A stretch of DNA of 12,726 nucleotides from assembly GCA_964424505.1 (NCBI GenBank), contig CAYRIQ010000021.1, positions 1 to 12,726 on the forward strand, read 5' to 3'. Below the pieces are notes generated by a model. That model had not been told where the DNA came from. It worked only from the letters and a program-made list of their open reading frames with translations, and did no database searches. Origin of the DNA: CAJBLF01 sp964424505 (GTDB lineage: Bacteria > Patescibacteriota > Gracilibacteria > Absconditabacterales > Absconditicoccaceae). Position 1 is the first letter of the stretch; the number at the start of each line of letters is the position of its first letter. The translations under genes were made by a program, and so were the position numbers. This document shows, piece by piece, positions 1-8,488 of the stretch.

Positions 1-1272
1 AATGGCAACTGGCAAACATACAAATATCCTCAATGCCAAGATATTGGTGGACTTGTTTCTGGCGTTGATCTTTCTATCAATGAATCATCAAATATCTCTG
101 GCGAGTTACTTGCACAATGATCTAGTCCTCAAATGAGCATCCTTTTCCAAAATAAATGAGATACTGCTATCAACCTAAAAAATATGGATGCAGGGTTTCT
201 TTCTTGTGTTCGAAAAGAAAAAGGTGATAAAGTCTACGAGTCTAAAGCTATTAGTGGTTTTGTCGTAAATCCAGGAACCAAAGTGGGGATAAATATCAGA
301 ATCAAATCTCTTTTTACAGAATCCTTGGGAAGAAAAACACTTGTGTGTACTATAGTGTGAGGTATGGTCGGAGATACAAAATATCCAAATAATAATAGTT
401 GGTCAGGAACATTTGAGGTGGTAAAAGCAGATAGATTTGATCTCGCATTGAGTAAAAGTATAGAGCCTATAAGCAAAAATTTAGAAGCTGCAGAAGGTGC
501 TAAAGGCACACAATGAGTACAAAATTTTTTGTATAATAAAATTATGAATGTTTTGCTACCACTTATCGTTGTGCTTTGAATTCTTTCTGCGATACTCTGA
601 TTTTATAAAATAATGTTTTCTAGCGATGATAATGCCACTAAAGAAGGTACAAGATATATTATCTTTTGAGTGATAGGCATTATCGTGATCATGAGTGCAA
701 AATTTATCGGACAAAATATTTTTGATTTATTTACTCCTGGAAGTGGTGAACTTAAATGATATGAATTGGCTAGCTGACTTTATAACAATATTTTGTATCC
801 ATTTATTAAATTTGCTATTTATTTGGTCCTTGGTGCAATGTTTGTCATTTTGATTTCTCGTGTAATTACCTTTCTTTTTGGTAGTGATACAGATGCACAA
901 AAAAAAGCTGGGACACTCATTTGATGGAATGTAGTTGCTATGCTAATCATCATCGGAGCAAAACAAATTGTTGAAGCAATTTATGGTAAACAAGATGCTG
1001 TAGTCAAAGACATTACTAATTTATGAGAGGTTGGAAGCGGTATTTTGGCTGATAAGCATATACCTATTCTTTACCAAATCATCAATTATGCACTGGGAAT
1101 AGCATCACTCGTTATTTTAGTCATTATTATCATCCAAACGATTAAATTGTTGACGAAACCTGATGATCCTGCACAGTTAAAAAGCATCAAAAATAGTTTA
1201 CTTTATATGTTTATAGGTATTTTGGTCCTTGGCGCAGGATATCTCATTGTCAATTTTGCTATCATCAACTAG
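1..1272 (+). CDS. Membrane protein with three tandem VirB2/pilin-like hairpins (5' partial)
   Basis: The frame is open from the window edge to TAG at 1270, with eleven in-frame TGA read as Gly (118, 157, 358, 514, 577, 598, 667, 757, 775, 922, 1024). The first ~170 visible residues are polar and beta-rich (for example NLKNMDAGFL, GFVVNPGTKVGINIRI) and look extracellular. After that come three similar units of helix, short polar/charged loop, helix: about 532-729 (loop SSDDNATKEG), 778-990 (loop GSDTDAQKKAG) and 1060-1269 (loop TKPDDPAQLKS). Two-helix hairpins with a polar turn resemble the VirB2/TrbC pilin-like proteins common in CPR type IV secretion or pilus loci. Three in one chain suggests a polytopic channel or scaffold rather than a shed pilin. 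The N-terminus and any signal peptide lie outside the window. Function is inferred from topology only. Confidence 0.75.
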
Positions 1273-1283
1273 CTTATCAATAA

Positions 1284-1304
1284 GCCCCGAAATTGCTTCG
1301 GGGC
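1284..1304 (+). terminator. GC-rich hairpin after the hairpin-repeat gene
   Basis: GCCCCGAA (1284-1291) pairs perfectly with TTCGGGGC (1297-1304) around a 5-nt loop, 11 nt after the TAG stop. In such an AT-rich sequence this 8-bp GC-rich stem is conspicuous. No U-tract follows (AAGCAATATT), so it is either a weak or factor-assisted terminator or an RNA 3'-end stabiliser. Confidence 0.55.
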
Positions 1305-1364
1305 AAGCAATATTGACTCATGTGTAGATTATTTTCTCTCTTTATCAAACACTCTTAGTTATAG

Positions 1365-1396
1365 TTGAATTTTCAAGACAAATATGTATGTATAGT
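1365..1396 (+). promoter_or_regulatory. Weak candidate promoter for the secG cluster
   Basis: TTGAAT (1365-1370) lies upstream of TATAGT (1391-1396). The 20-nt spacing is too long for a standard sigma-70 promoter. The -10-like hexamer matches the one used by the better fusA promoter and sits in the centre of an inverted repeat. Apart from the GC hairpin and this repeat, nothing else is visible between 1273 and 1425. Confidence 0.25.
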
Positions 1397-1404
1397 ACAT
1401 ATTT
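1380..1404. repeat. Perfect 9-bp inverted repeat ahead of secG
   Basis: AAATATGTA (1380-1388) and TACATATTT (1396-1404) are exact inverse complements around TGTATAG. The spacer and right arm contain TATAGT (1391-1396), a plausible -10 hexamer that would place a start near 1403. The repeat may be an operator over that promoter. A T-rich run follows, so an AT-rich hairpin terminator is the alternative. Confidence 0.45.
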
Positions 1405-1425
1405 ATTTTTTTTATTGTAAAAAAA

Positions 1426-1650
1426 ATGCGTACTCTATTGATTATAGTACTTATCCTTGCATGAATAGCATTTATCTGATCTGTTTTGTTGATGTCACCA
1501 AAATGATGACTAGGATTGGGTATTGGTGGAATGTCTTGAGGAAATGAATATGGCAGCAAAAAAACACTTGAAACTAAACTCAAAAAAGTCGCTCTTATTT
1601 CTGGGATTGTTTTTGTTGTTGTTTCTCTTATTTTACCGTATACTAAGTAA
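1426..1650 (+). CDS. secG: Protein translocase subunit SecG
   Basis: This 74-residue protein becomes visible only when five TGA (1462, 1477, 1504, 1507, 1537) are read as Gly. The order is that of SecG: an N-terminal membrane helix (about residues 3-22), a Gly-rich cytoplasmic loop (residues 27-41, PKGGLGLGIGGMSGGNEYGS) and a second helix (about 54-70) ending in a short tail. SecG binds SecY in the SecYEG channel and helps SecA-driven export. The length is at the lower end of the family's usual range. ATG 1426 is the first start after the in-frame TAG at 1393; no Shine-Dalgarno sequence precedes it. It ends at TAA 1648, 3 nt before the next gene, so the two are very probably co-transcribed. 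Assignment rests on the loop and topology, as SecG is poorly conserved. Confidence 0.85.
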
Positions 1651-1653
1651 ACA

Positions 1654-3636
1654 ATGTTCTCTATTAGAAGAAAACTCATCAGAGATATTCTTAGATATAC
1701 TTTTTTTCTTTCTTTATTTTTTTGGGTGTTGATTAGTATCTATATTGGGTACCAATATGTTTGGGTATCGTCAACTCAAATAAATACTAAATGATGAACT
1801 TTCGTAGAAGGTATTTTTGGTAATACTTCATATTTGCCATATCTTCGTAATGATACACAAAGTAATTTTTATCAAGGATTACTTTTTAATGCTTGCCTCA
1901 AACAAGTATACAATCAAAATACCCCTTCATATCTCCCTGATCTTTGTACCGTAACTACTCAAGACAACAAAAATTATATTGTACAACTCAACAAATGATT
2001 TATCTGGTCAGATGGGACTCCGGTTTCGCTCGAAGACATTTATTTTACCTATAATGAAATTTTGCGTGCTAATATACGAAGAATTTCTTCATTGACTCAA
2101 TATGCTCCTATAACTATTACCAAAGATATCAATACCACGCTCAAAATCACTTTCCCTACAGCTTCTTCAGACAATATATTGTTTTTTACCAACTATATAT
2201 TACCCAACCATATATTAGCAAATAGCAATCTTAGCGACTATAAAGAGATGTTTGCATTTAAACCTGTATATACCAACTGTGCAAATCTCGTTTGACAATC
2301 CAATGACAAATATAGTCTTGTATTCAATCTCGTTAATTGTAATCAAAGTAATTTAAATTTTTATCAAGTCAAAAACGCAATTTCATTTGATTCATTCAAA
2401 GTTTCTACCAAAAACTGAGAAAATTCTATTATAGATGCATATATAGGAGATGAAACTCTACCTGGATATATAGCAAAAAAAACATTAACCAATCAGCTTA
2501 TGATTGTATTTTTCAATACAAGTTCTGATAAACTCCGTGTAAGATGAAGAAGAGTACTTTGATGATTGATTAAACACAATTTTTATACCAGTGGGTATGA
2601 TACGTATTTCAAAAAAAATGATGATGGATTGTTTGATGTATTTCAATCTACTGGTGTGGGAGTCAAAGATCTACTCAATCGTGAATATACAGAAAATCTT
2701 ATCACCAAAGATGATTTGGTCGACATCAATGTTCAAGTCTTACCCAAATCTATTTCTCTCGCATGAGAAAATCAGAAATTAGTATATTTTATAGATACCT
2801 GAGTATCCTTACCTACGGAATTTTGGTTTAACAAAAGTTATGATAAAATAACTATAGAATATAAAGGAAAATCTTATACCCCAAAGCATTTTGTCAAATG
2901 ATGAAAATCTTGATGGTATACTTTTGGGACAACAGAAAAAACTTTGGGTTCATGACTCAATAAATACATGATGTATGGATATAATAAATCACAAAAGACA
3001 CTTATAACATCACTAGATATTTACAACGTTGTTCCACAAACACAAATAAATGAGTCAGATATTCCGCCCGTCAAATTGACTGTTGTTTACTATAGCAATG
3101 CTATCAATGATTTTGTGGTAGAGAGACTTACTCGTATTTTCAAAGATGCAACCATTAGTGAAAATTTTGTCTTTGAAAACATTAAAACACCACAAGAACT
3201 TCAAGGAAGATTGATGGTAGGTAATTACGATCTTTTGATAAATACGGTAGATATGGGGCTCAAAAAAGATCTTACTAAGCTCTTTAGTACTGACAAATCT
3301 GACATAAATCCATCTCAATACCAAAATCAAAAACTTACCACGCTCCTCAAACAATATGCTGCTGAAAGCAAGAAAAAAACATTAAATGAAATCAATAGTA
3401 TTTATTCCAAAGACATGCCTTTTGTCATCCTTGGGAAAGAATATCTTAGTATCAACTTTAAACCTGATATATTAGATAAACTATTTAGCACGTGAAATAG
3501 TGTGGAAATCAACGAATACAATCGAAGACAATATATATACAATACCCTTAAACTTGTAACAAATATCCATATTGATGGAAAAAAAATCTGGGATATTACA
3601 AATTTTTGAAATTTTCTCTCTGATGTTATTAAGTAA
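1654..3636 (+). CDS. Membrane-tethered extracellular solute-binding protein, family 5 (peptide-binding-like)
   Basis: This is a 660-residue protein with sixteen TGA read as Gly. A basic start (MFSIRRKL) is followed by one hydrophobic helix (about residues 15-34) with no lipobox cysteine, so the protein is likely anchored by this helix rather than by lipid. After the helix, KGGTFVEGIFG (Gly 47-48 both UGA) and then NKGFIWSDGTPVSLEDIYFTYNEIL (W118-D120-G121) match the start of OppA/DppA-type proteins, where W-DG-P-T/S-x-ED-x-x-FT is a family signature. The rest is a mixed alpha/beta fold as expected for a two-lobed binding protein. It is somewhat longer than typical family members (roughly 500-600). 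No ABC permease or ATPase gene is adjacent. It is preceded by secG (3-nt gap) and followed by an M50 protease (32-nt gap). The ligand is probably peptides, but this is inference. Confidence 0.85.
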
Positions 3637-3668
3637 AAAGCGCTTTTTTATCTATTAGATTGTTGTAT

Positions 3669-4304
3669 ATGTGAATTTTTGACATTATTCAGTCAGCTAT
3701 CATTTTGGCGGTATCTATTGGAATGCATGAATATGCTCATGCATATGTTTCCTATCGTTTAGGAGATCCTACGCCAAAACTCCAATGAAGACTCACACCA
3801 AACCCTATTAAACATATCGATCCTATATGATTTCTTATGGTATTTCTTGTCCACTTTGGTTGGGGTAAACCAGTACAAATAAATCCTTCTTATTATAAAA
3901 ATCCTCGTAAATGAGAACTTATGGTAGCCCTTTCAGGGCCAGCAACAAATTTAGTTTTGGCTATTATCGGGATTCTCGTCATATTGATTTATGCAAAAAT
4001 TATGTGAGGGACTCCAAATGATATTTTTCTCAACAATATTGATCTGATGATTGGATTTTGGATAAATTTTAGTTTTTTAAATATTGCTCTAGCAATTTTT
4101 AATCTCATCCCTATAGCACCGTTGGATGGATACAGACTCATCAAAATTTGGTGGAGTGCATGAGCAGAATTTATGGAAAGATATGCTCGCTTTGGAATCA
4201 TTTTCGTTATTGTGTTGGTTTATCTTGCAAGTCCTCTTTTCGTTAAAGTGAGCACTTTTATCTTCAATTTTTTGTTTACTATTATCGGACAAATTTTTTA
4301 CTAA
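3669..4304 (+). CDS. M50 family (site-2-protease-like) intramembrane metalloprotease
   Basis: This 211-residue polytopic protein contains six TGA read as Gly (3672, 3786, 3828, 3912, 4005, 4161). The zinc motif HEYAH (H20, E21, H24) lies in the first hydrophobic helix. The third ligand motif of M50 enzymes is present as NLIPIAPLDGYRL, with Asp at residue 153. SGPATNL, usual in short M50 proteins, also appears. It has no PDZ domain, so it belongs to the compact site-2-protease subgroup. These enzymes cut membrane-spanning substrates, such as anti-sigma factors or leftover signal peptides; the substrate here is unknown. The chosen ATG 3669 gives MGIFDIIQ, a short cytoplasmic tail before the first helix, with no Shine-Dalgarno sequence. 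It lies between the solute-binding gene and prfA on the same strand. Confidence 0.92.
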
Positions 4305-4375
4305 TGGATGATTCGATAAAAAAAAGTTATGGAGTAATGCTAGGGTATTAGTTTTACATTATTAGTTATATTATA

Positions 4376-5446
4376 ATGCTCGATAAATTATCAAGTATAG
4401 AAAAAAAATACATAGAACTTAGAGATCAAATGATGGATCCGGATATTGTTTCTGACACTAAAAGATCTATCCAAATCAGTAAGGAAGTCTCTGCTATGCA
4501 AGAAATTTATGATTTGTATCAACAGTACAAACATGCACACACACAGAGACAAGAAGCACAAGAAATGATAGATACTGAACAAGATTTTGAGCTTATTGAG
4601 ATGGCAAAAGAACAACTCAAAGAATCTGAATCTACTCTCGAAAATTTGGATAAAAAAATCAAAGTAGCGCTCCTTCCAAAAGATCCGAATGACGACAAAA
4701 ATATCTATCTAGAGATCAGACCAGCAGCTGGTGGGGATGAAGCATGATTATTTGCTGCTGAACTATTAAAAATGTACCTCGGCTATGCAGCAAACAAAAG
4801 ATGGAAAGCAGAAATCGTAGAAGAACAACTTTCTGATATCGGCGGAGTTAAATTTGTGATGGTAAAAATCAGTGGAGAAAGTGTTTATTCTATCATGAAA
4901 TTTGAAAGTGGTGTCCATAGAGTACAAAGGATACCTGAGACAGAATCTCAATGAAGAGTCCATACTTCAACAGTAACTGTAGCAATCATGCCAGAAGCTG
5001 AAGATGTCGATTTTGTCGTAGACCCAAAAGATGTAGAAATAGATACATATGCTGCTTCTAGTAGTTGAGGACAAAATGCCAATAAAAATCAAACTTGAGT
5101 TAGATTACGTCATATTCCAAGTGGGCTTATTGTAACAATCGGAGATAGTAAATCTCAACTTCAAAACAAAGATAAAGCATGGTCAGTTTTAAAATCAAGA
5201 CTTTACCAGATAGAATTGGACAAAAAAACTGCTGAAACAAAAACTATTAGAGGTGATCAGATTGGGACAGGAGATAGATCAGAAAAAATCAGAACCTATA
5301 ATTATCCTCAAGATAGAATTACTGACCATCGTATCCACCAATCATGGTCAAATCTGCCTGTATTTTTGACAGGAGAAATTGAAGATATGATCAATGCATT
5401 AGTCTTAGAAAATCAAACAAGATTATTGGAAGAAAGTATGAAATAG
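4376..5446 (+). CDS. prfA: Peptide chain release factor 1
   Basis: This is a full-length 356-residue RF1 with four TGA read as Gly (4745, 4952, 5066, 5096). It has an N-terminal helical domain, then GGDEAGLFAAEL (Gly124 is UGA). The codon-recognition tripeptide is PET at 187-189, the P-x-T type of RF1 and not the SPF of RF2, followed by ESQGRVHTS. The catalytic GGQ is at residues 231-233, in TYAASSSGGQNANKNQTGVRL. RF1 releases the finished peptide at UAA and UAG. In a UGA-Gly organism RF2 must be absent, so RF1 should be the only codon-specific release factor. The first Gly of GGQ is itself encoded by UGA (5066). ATG 4376 follows an AT-only stretch without a Shine-Dalgarno sequence. It is part of the co-directional run with the M50 protease upstream and def 44 nt downstream. 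Confidence 0.97.
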
Positions 5447-5490
5447 TTTGAGCAAAGTGACGCTTATTTTAGTTGTTGTATTAAGCAATA

Positions 5491-6027
5491 ATGGCTATCA
5501 AAAAAACCATACAAATTTGAAATCCTATACTTGCTAAAAAAGCAAAAACTATAAAAGATATACACGCTCCTGATACAAAAAAACTCATCAAAGATTTAAT
5601 TGATTCGATGAGAGCAAATAATTTGGTTGGAATGGCTGCTCCTCAGATTTGAATCAGTAAAAGAATTTTTATAACAGAGATCAGGGAAACTAAATTTAGA
5701 AAAGCAAAAGATGCAGACACACTAAAAATTTTCATTAATCCAACAATAACGTGGAGATCTCAGAAGTCATGGGTAATGTATGAGTGATGTTGAAGTGTAG
5801 CTTATAGCAAAATTTTTGCACCTGTAAAAAGATCAAGTACCATTATAATAGAAGCATATAATGAACATAGAGAAAAAAATTGTCTTAAAATTGATGGGCT
5901 TCTTGCAAGAGTAATACAGCATGAATATGATCATCTCGATGGAGTTTGTTTTACAGAACATATCACTGATATGAAAAAAATCATGAGTGATGAAGAATAT
6001 ATAAAAAGGATTGTGAATAAAAAATAA
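5491..6027 (+). CDS. def: Peptide deformylase
   Basis: This 178-residue enzyme removes the N-formyl group from new proteins. All three family motifs are present once TGA is read as Gly: NLVGMAAPQIG (final Gly at 5650 is UGA), EGCGS (E98 to S102, metal ligand Cys100), and QHEYDHLDG (H144, E145, H148, the remaining zinc/iron ligands and catalytic Glu). Both residues flanking Cys100 are encoded by UGA (5785 and 5791). The usual motif 2 is EGCLS, so Gly101 in place of Leu is a variant next to the metal ligand. A fourth UGA is at 5518. The length is normal. The gene lies 44 nt after prfA and 27 nt before a peptidase gene, forming a small translation and protein-processing cluster. No methionyl-tRNA formyltransferase gene is nearby. 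Confidence 0.95.
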
Positions 6028-6054
6028 TATGGTTTTTATTTCTCTATTTTTTTC

Positions 6055-7674
6055 ATGGACGACTTCGTAGAATCACAGATACATGAGTTTATCAAAAATC
6101 ACGTTTTAGTGGCTTCTGAAAAATACAAAACCGCATGTTTTACGTATTTTACTGCGACAAATTCTGGGGAAACTGAAGATTATACAATTGCTAGTGAAGC
6201 ACAATTAGCACGAGAAAAAATATATACAAATAAAGAAGATTTTACACAGATCCAAAAATTTAAAAAATCTCATATCCAAGATCCTCTGCTACAACGTCAG
6301 ATTGATTTGCTTTTTTTGATGTATCAATCAAAACAAATTGATGAAACAACATTGGAAACTATGGTAAAATTACAAAGTACTATAGAAAATACATTTGCAA
6401 CGTTTAGGGTAGATATAGAAGGGAAACACTATACTGACAACCAGATAGAAGAAATTCTTAGCAATTCTACCGATAGTGAAGAAGTAAAAAAAGCGTGGTT
6501 GGGCAGTAAAATGATTGGTACACTTGTCGCACCAGACGTCATTAAGATAGTTAAAATGCGCAATGAAGTAGCAAAAAATCTTTGATACCCCAATTATCAT
6601 ACTATGAGTCTCACTTTAGATGAGCAAGATCCCGAAACAATTAGTAAACTTTTTGATGAGCTTGATAGTTTAACTCGTGATGCCTTTATAAAAGAAAAAA
6701 TAAAAATCGATGAATATTTAGCCAAAAAATTTGATATACAACAATCAGAACTAATGCCACGACACTATCAAAATAGATATTTTCAGCAAGCACCAACTAT
6801 CTATAATATAGATCTTAACACTTATTATCAATGACAAGATATAGTAGAGCTTTCACGCAACTATTATGATCATTTAGGGCTACCTGTAGAAAGTATTTTA
6901 GCTGATAGTGATCTTTATGAAAGAGATAAAAAATATCAACATGCTTACTGCATGAGCGATAAACTATGAAAAGTTCGTATACTCTGCAATATCAAACCAA
7001 ACGCCAAATGGATGGATACACAACTCCATGAGTTATGACATGCTGTCTATGACAAATATATTGATTATACGGTGACGCCGTATCTTTTGTGCGAACCAGC
7101 ACATACGTTTACGACGGAAGCAATCGCTATGATGTTTGGAAGATTTGCTTCTAATCCCCAATGGATGCAAGATATGCTAGCACTCTCTGAAGACAAAAAA
7201 CAAACTATTGCAAATGGATGTTTTAGTACACTTCGCCTAGAACAATTGGTTTCTTCTCGTTGGATGCAAGTCATGTACCGTTTTGAAAAAAATATGTACG
7301 CAAATCCCGATCAAGATTTAAATACTTTACGATGGGATCTTGTAGAAAAATATCAAATGATAAAACGTCCTCCTCACTCTCCAGAAGCTCAGGATCGAGC
7401 ATCTAAAATCCATATAGCATGTTACCCTTGTTATTATCATAATTATATGTTGTGAGAATTGCTCGCTTCACAGATCTATTATTATATCATTGAACATGTT
7501 TTGAAATCATCAGAGTATAAATTTCAAAGTTTTTACAATCAACCTGAAGTGGGAAAATATTTACAAGAAAAAATATTTTATGCTGGTCGCAAATATCATT
7601 GGGATACAATGATTGAATTGGCTACCGGTGAAGGATTGACTCCAAAATGGTATGCTAAGCAATTTGTAGAGTAA
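6055..7674 (+). CDS. M2/M3-type zinc oligopeptidase (gluzincin)
   Basis: This 539-residue, largely helical protein has no signal peptide, so it is probably cytoplasmic. Five TGA are read as Gly (6583, 6832, 6967, 7036, 7453). The zinc motif HELGH is at residues 325-329, with its Gly encoded by UGA 7036, and a likely third ligand is Glu355 in TTEAIAMMFGRF, about 30 residues on. This is the gluzincin pattern of angiotensin-converting-enzyme-like (M2) and thimet/oligoendopeptidase F-like (M3) peptidases. The preceding segments WLGSKMIGTLVAPDVIKIVKMRNEVAKNLGYPNY and the closing GRKYHWDTMIELATGEGLTPKWYAKQF also fit these families. It probably trims short peptides, for instance the products of larger proteases. 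I cannot separate M2 from M3 without a profile search. It ends the run of genes starting at secG. Confidence 0.85.
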
Positions 7675-7708
7675 ATATATAAGGAGCTATACCTACATTA
7701 TGTATATG

Positions 7709-7737
7709 TGTACATGATTAATAGTTTTATTTATATT
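7709..7737 (+). promoter_or_regulatory. Candidate promoter for the PAP2-like gene
   Basis: TGTACA (7709-7714, 4/6 to TTGACA) and TATATT (7732-7737, 5/6 to TATAAT) are separated by 17 nt. The predicted start falls about at the ATG at 7746, so the transcript might be almost leaderless. Overlapping TACAT/ATGTA half-sites (7694-7715) cover the -35 and could bind a regulator. Confidence 0.35.
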
Positions 7738-7745
7738 ACACCGCT

Positions 7746-8384
7746 ATGAAAAAAGCATATACACTATTTTTTTCAAATAAACAGTTGATGCGTTCAACTG
7801 TAGTAGCTTTTTTGCTTTTGGTAGGGAGTTTTTTTGTAAATTTTTATGCAGGAAACTATGCTACAGAAAAATGAACTACCCCCGTCACTGACATTATTTT
7901 GAGCAATACTAGGGCGTATGATGTAGATGCGTTATTTATTGGAGGAATACTTATATTTTTTGTTTTTATTTTGTGTTGGTGTATAAGATATCCTACCCAA
8001 ACACCGTATATTCTCAAATCTATAGCTTTATTTATCACTATTCGTGCTATTTTTGTTACGCTTACCCATCTTGGGCCATATCCAGACAGTATCTTTATTA
8101 TCAATACTGGCATATTAGGTAAAATAAATTTTTGAGCTGATCTTTTCTTTTCTGGGCATACAGGCATGCCATTTCTCATGGCACTGATATTTTGGAAACA
8201 TAAACTATTAAGATATGTATTTATTATTTCAGCTATATCATTTGGTATTATCGTTTTGCTCTGACATCTCCACTACTCTATTGATGTGCTTGCTGCATTT
8301 TTTATAACGTATACCATACATCATATCTGAGAGATTCTACGAAAAAAAGACAAAATACATTTTGAAAATGCTCACATCATATAA
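7746..8384 (+). CDS. PAP2 / sphingomyelin-synthase-like integral membrane lipid phosphatase
   Basis: This is a 212-residue protein with about six membrane helices and four TGA read as Gly (7872, 8133, 8262, 8328). Two motifs define it: GADLFFSGHTG (H138) and GHLHYSIDV (H176, D180). They match the D3 (D-x3-S-G-H-T) and D4 (H-Y-[ST]-x-D-V) motifs of the sphingomyelin synthase-type PAP2 branch, which share the His-His-Asp catalytic triad of lipid phosphate phosphatases and phosphotransferases. The active site would face outwards. Likely substrates are phosphatidate, undecaprenyl pyrophosphate or other lipid head groups; the sequence does not decide. CPR bacteria often lack full lipid synthesis, so a head-group remodelling role on acquired lipids is attractive but speculative. 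It starts at ATG 7746, 71 nt after the peptidase gene, and ends convergent with fusA. Confidence 0.85.
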
Positions 8385-8385
8385 T

Positions 8386-8418
8386 AAAGCTTACTGAGAC
8401 ATTCTCCCAGCTTTTTTT
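8386..8418 (+). terminator. Intrinsic terminator of the PAP2-like gene
   Basis: AAAGCT (8386-8391) pairs with AGCTTT (8409-8414), and inside it GAGA (8396-8399) pairs with TCTC (8403-8406), followed by seven T (8412-8418). It starts 2 nt after the TAA stop. Confidence 0.65.
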
Positions 8419-8424
8419 GTTTTC

Positions 8425-8455
8425 AAAAAAGCCCTGCTTTATAGCAGAGCTTTTT
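8425..8455. terminator. Bidirectional terminator between convergent genes
   Basis: AGCCCTGCT (8430-8438) and AGCAGAGCT (8443-8451) form a 9-bp stem with one C-A mismatch and a TTAT loop. TTTTT follows on the + strand (8451-8455) and AAAAAA precedes (8425-8430), giving a U-tract on the - strand too. It can end both the PAP2-like transcript and the fusA transcript. Confidence 0.8.
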
Positions 8456-8460
8456 CGTAT

Positions 8461-8484
8461 ATGGATTCCCACTTTCGTGGGAAT
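8461..8484. repeat. REP-like palindrome at the fusA 3' end
   Basis: ATTCCCAC (8465-8472) and GTGGGAAT (8477-8484) form a perfect 8-bp stem around TTTC, 4 nt from the fusA stop. The wording closely resembles the dispersed palindromes of many bacteria whose antisense reads as V/F-I-P-x-K-x-G-I-H; here the - strand indeed reads FIPTKVGIH. No T-run follows directly, so it is not a classical terminator on its own. Confidence 0.6.
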
Positions 8485-8488
8485 AAAA

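Noticed and set aside
3635..3648. AAAAAGCGCTTTTT palindrome after the solute-binding gene
   Set aside because: It has no loop; a real hairpin would keep only five A-T pairs, too weak for a terminator, and the next gene starts 20 nt later on the same strand.
4372..4377. Perfect TATAAT overlapping the prfA start codon
   Set aside because: A start from it would fall inside the gene and no -35 at proper spacing is present; likely chance in AT-rich DNA.
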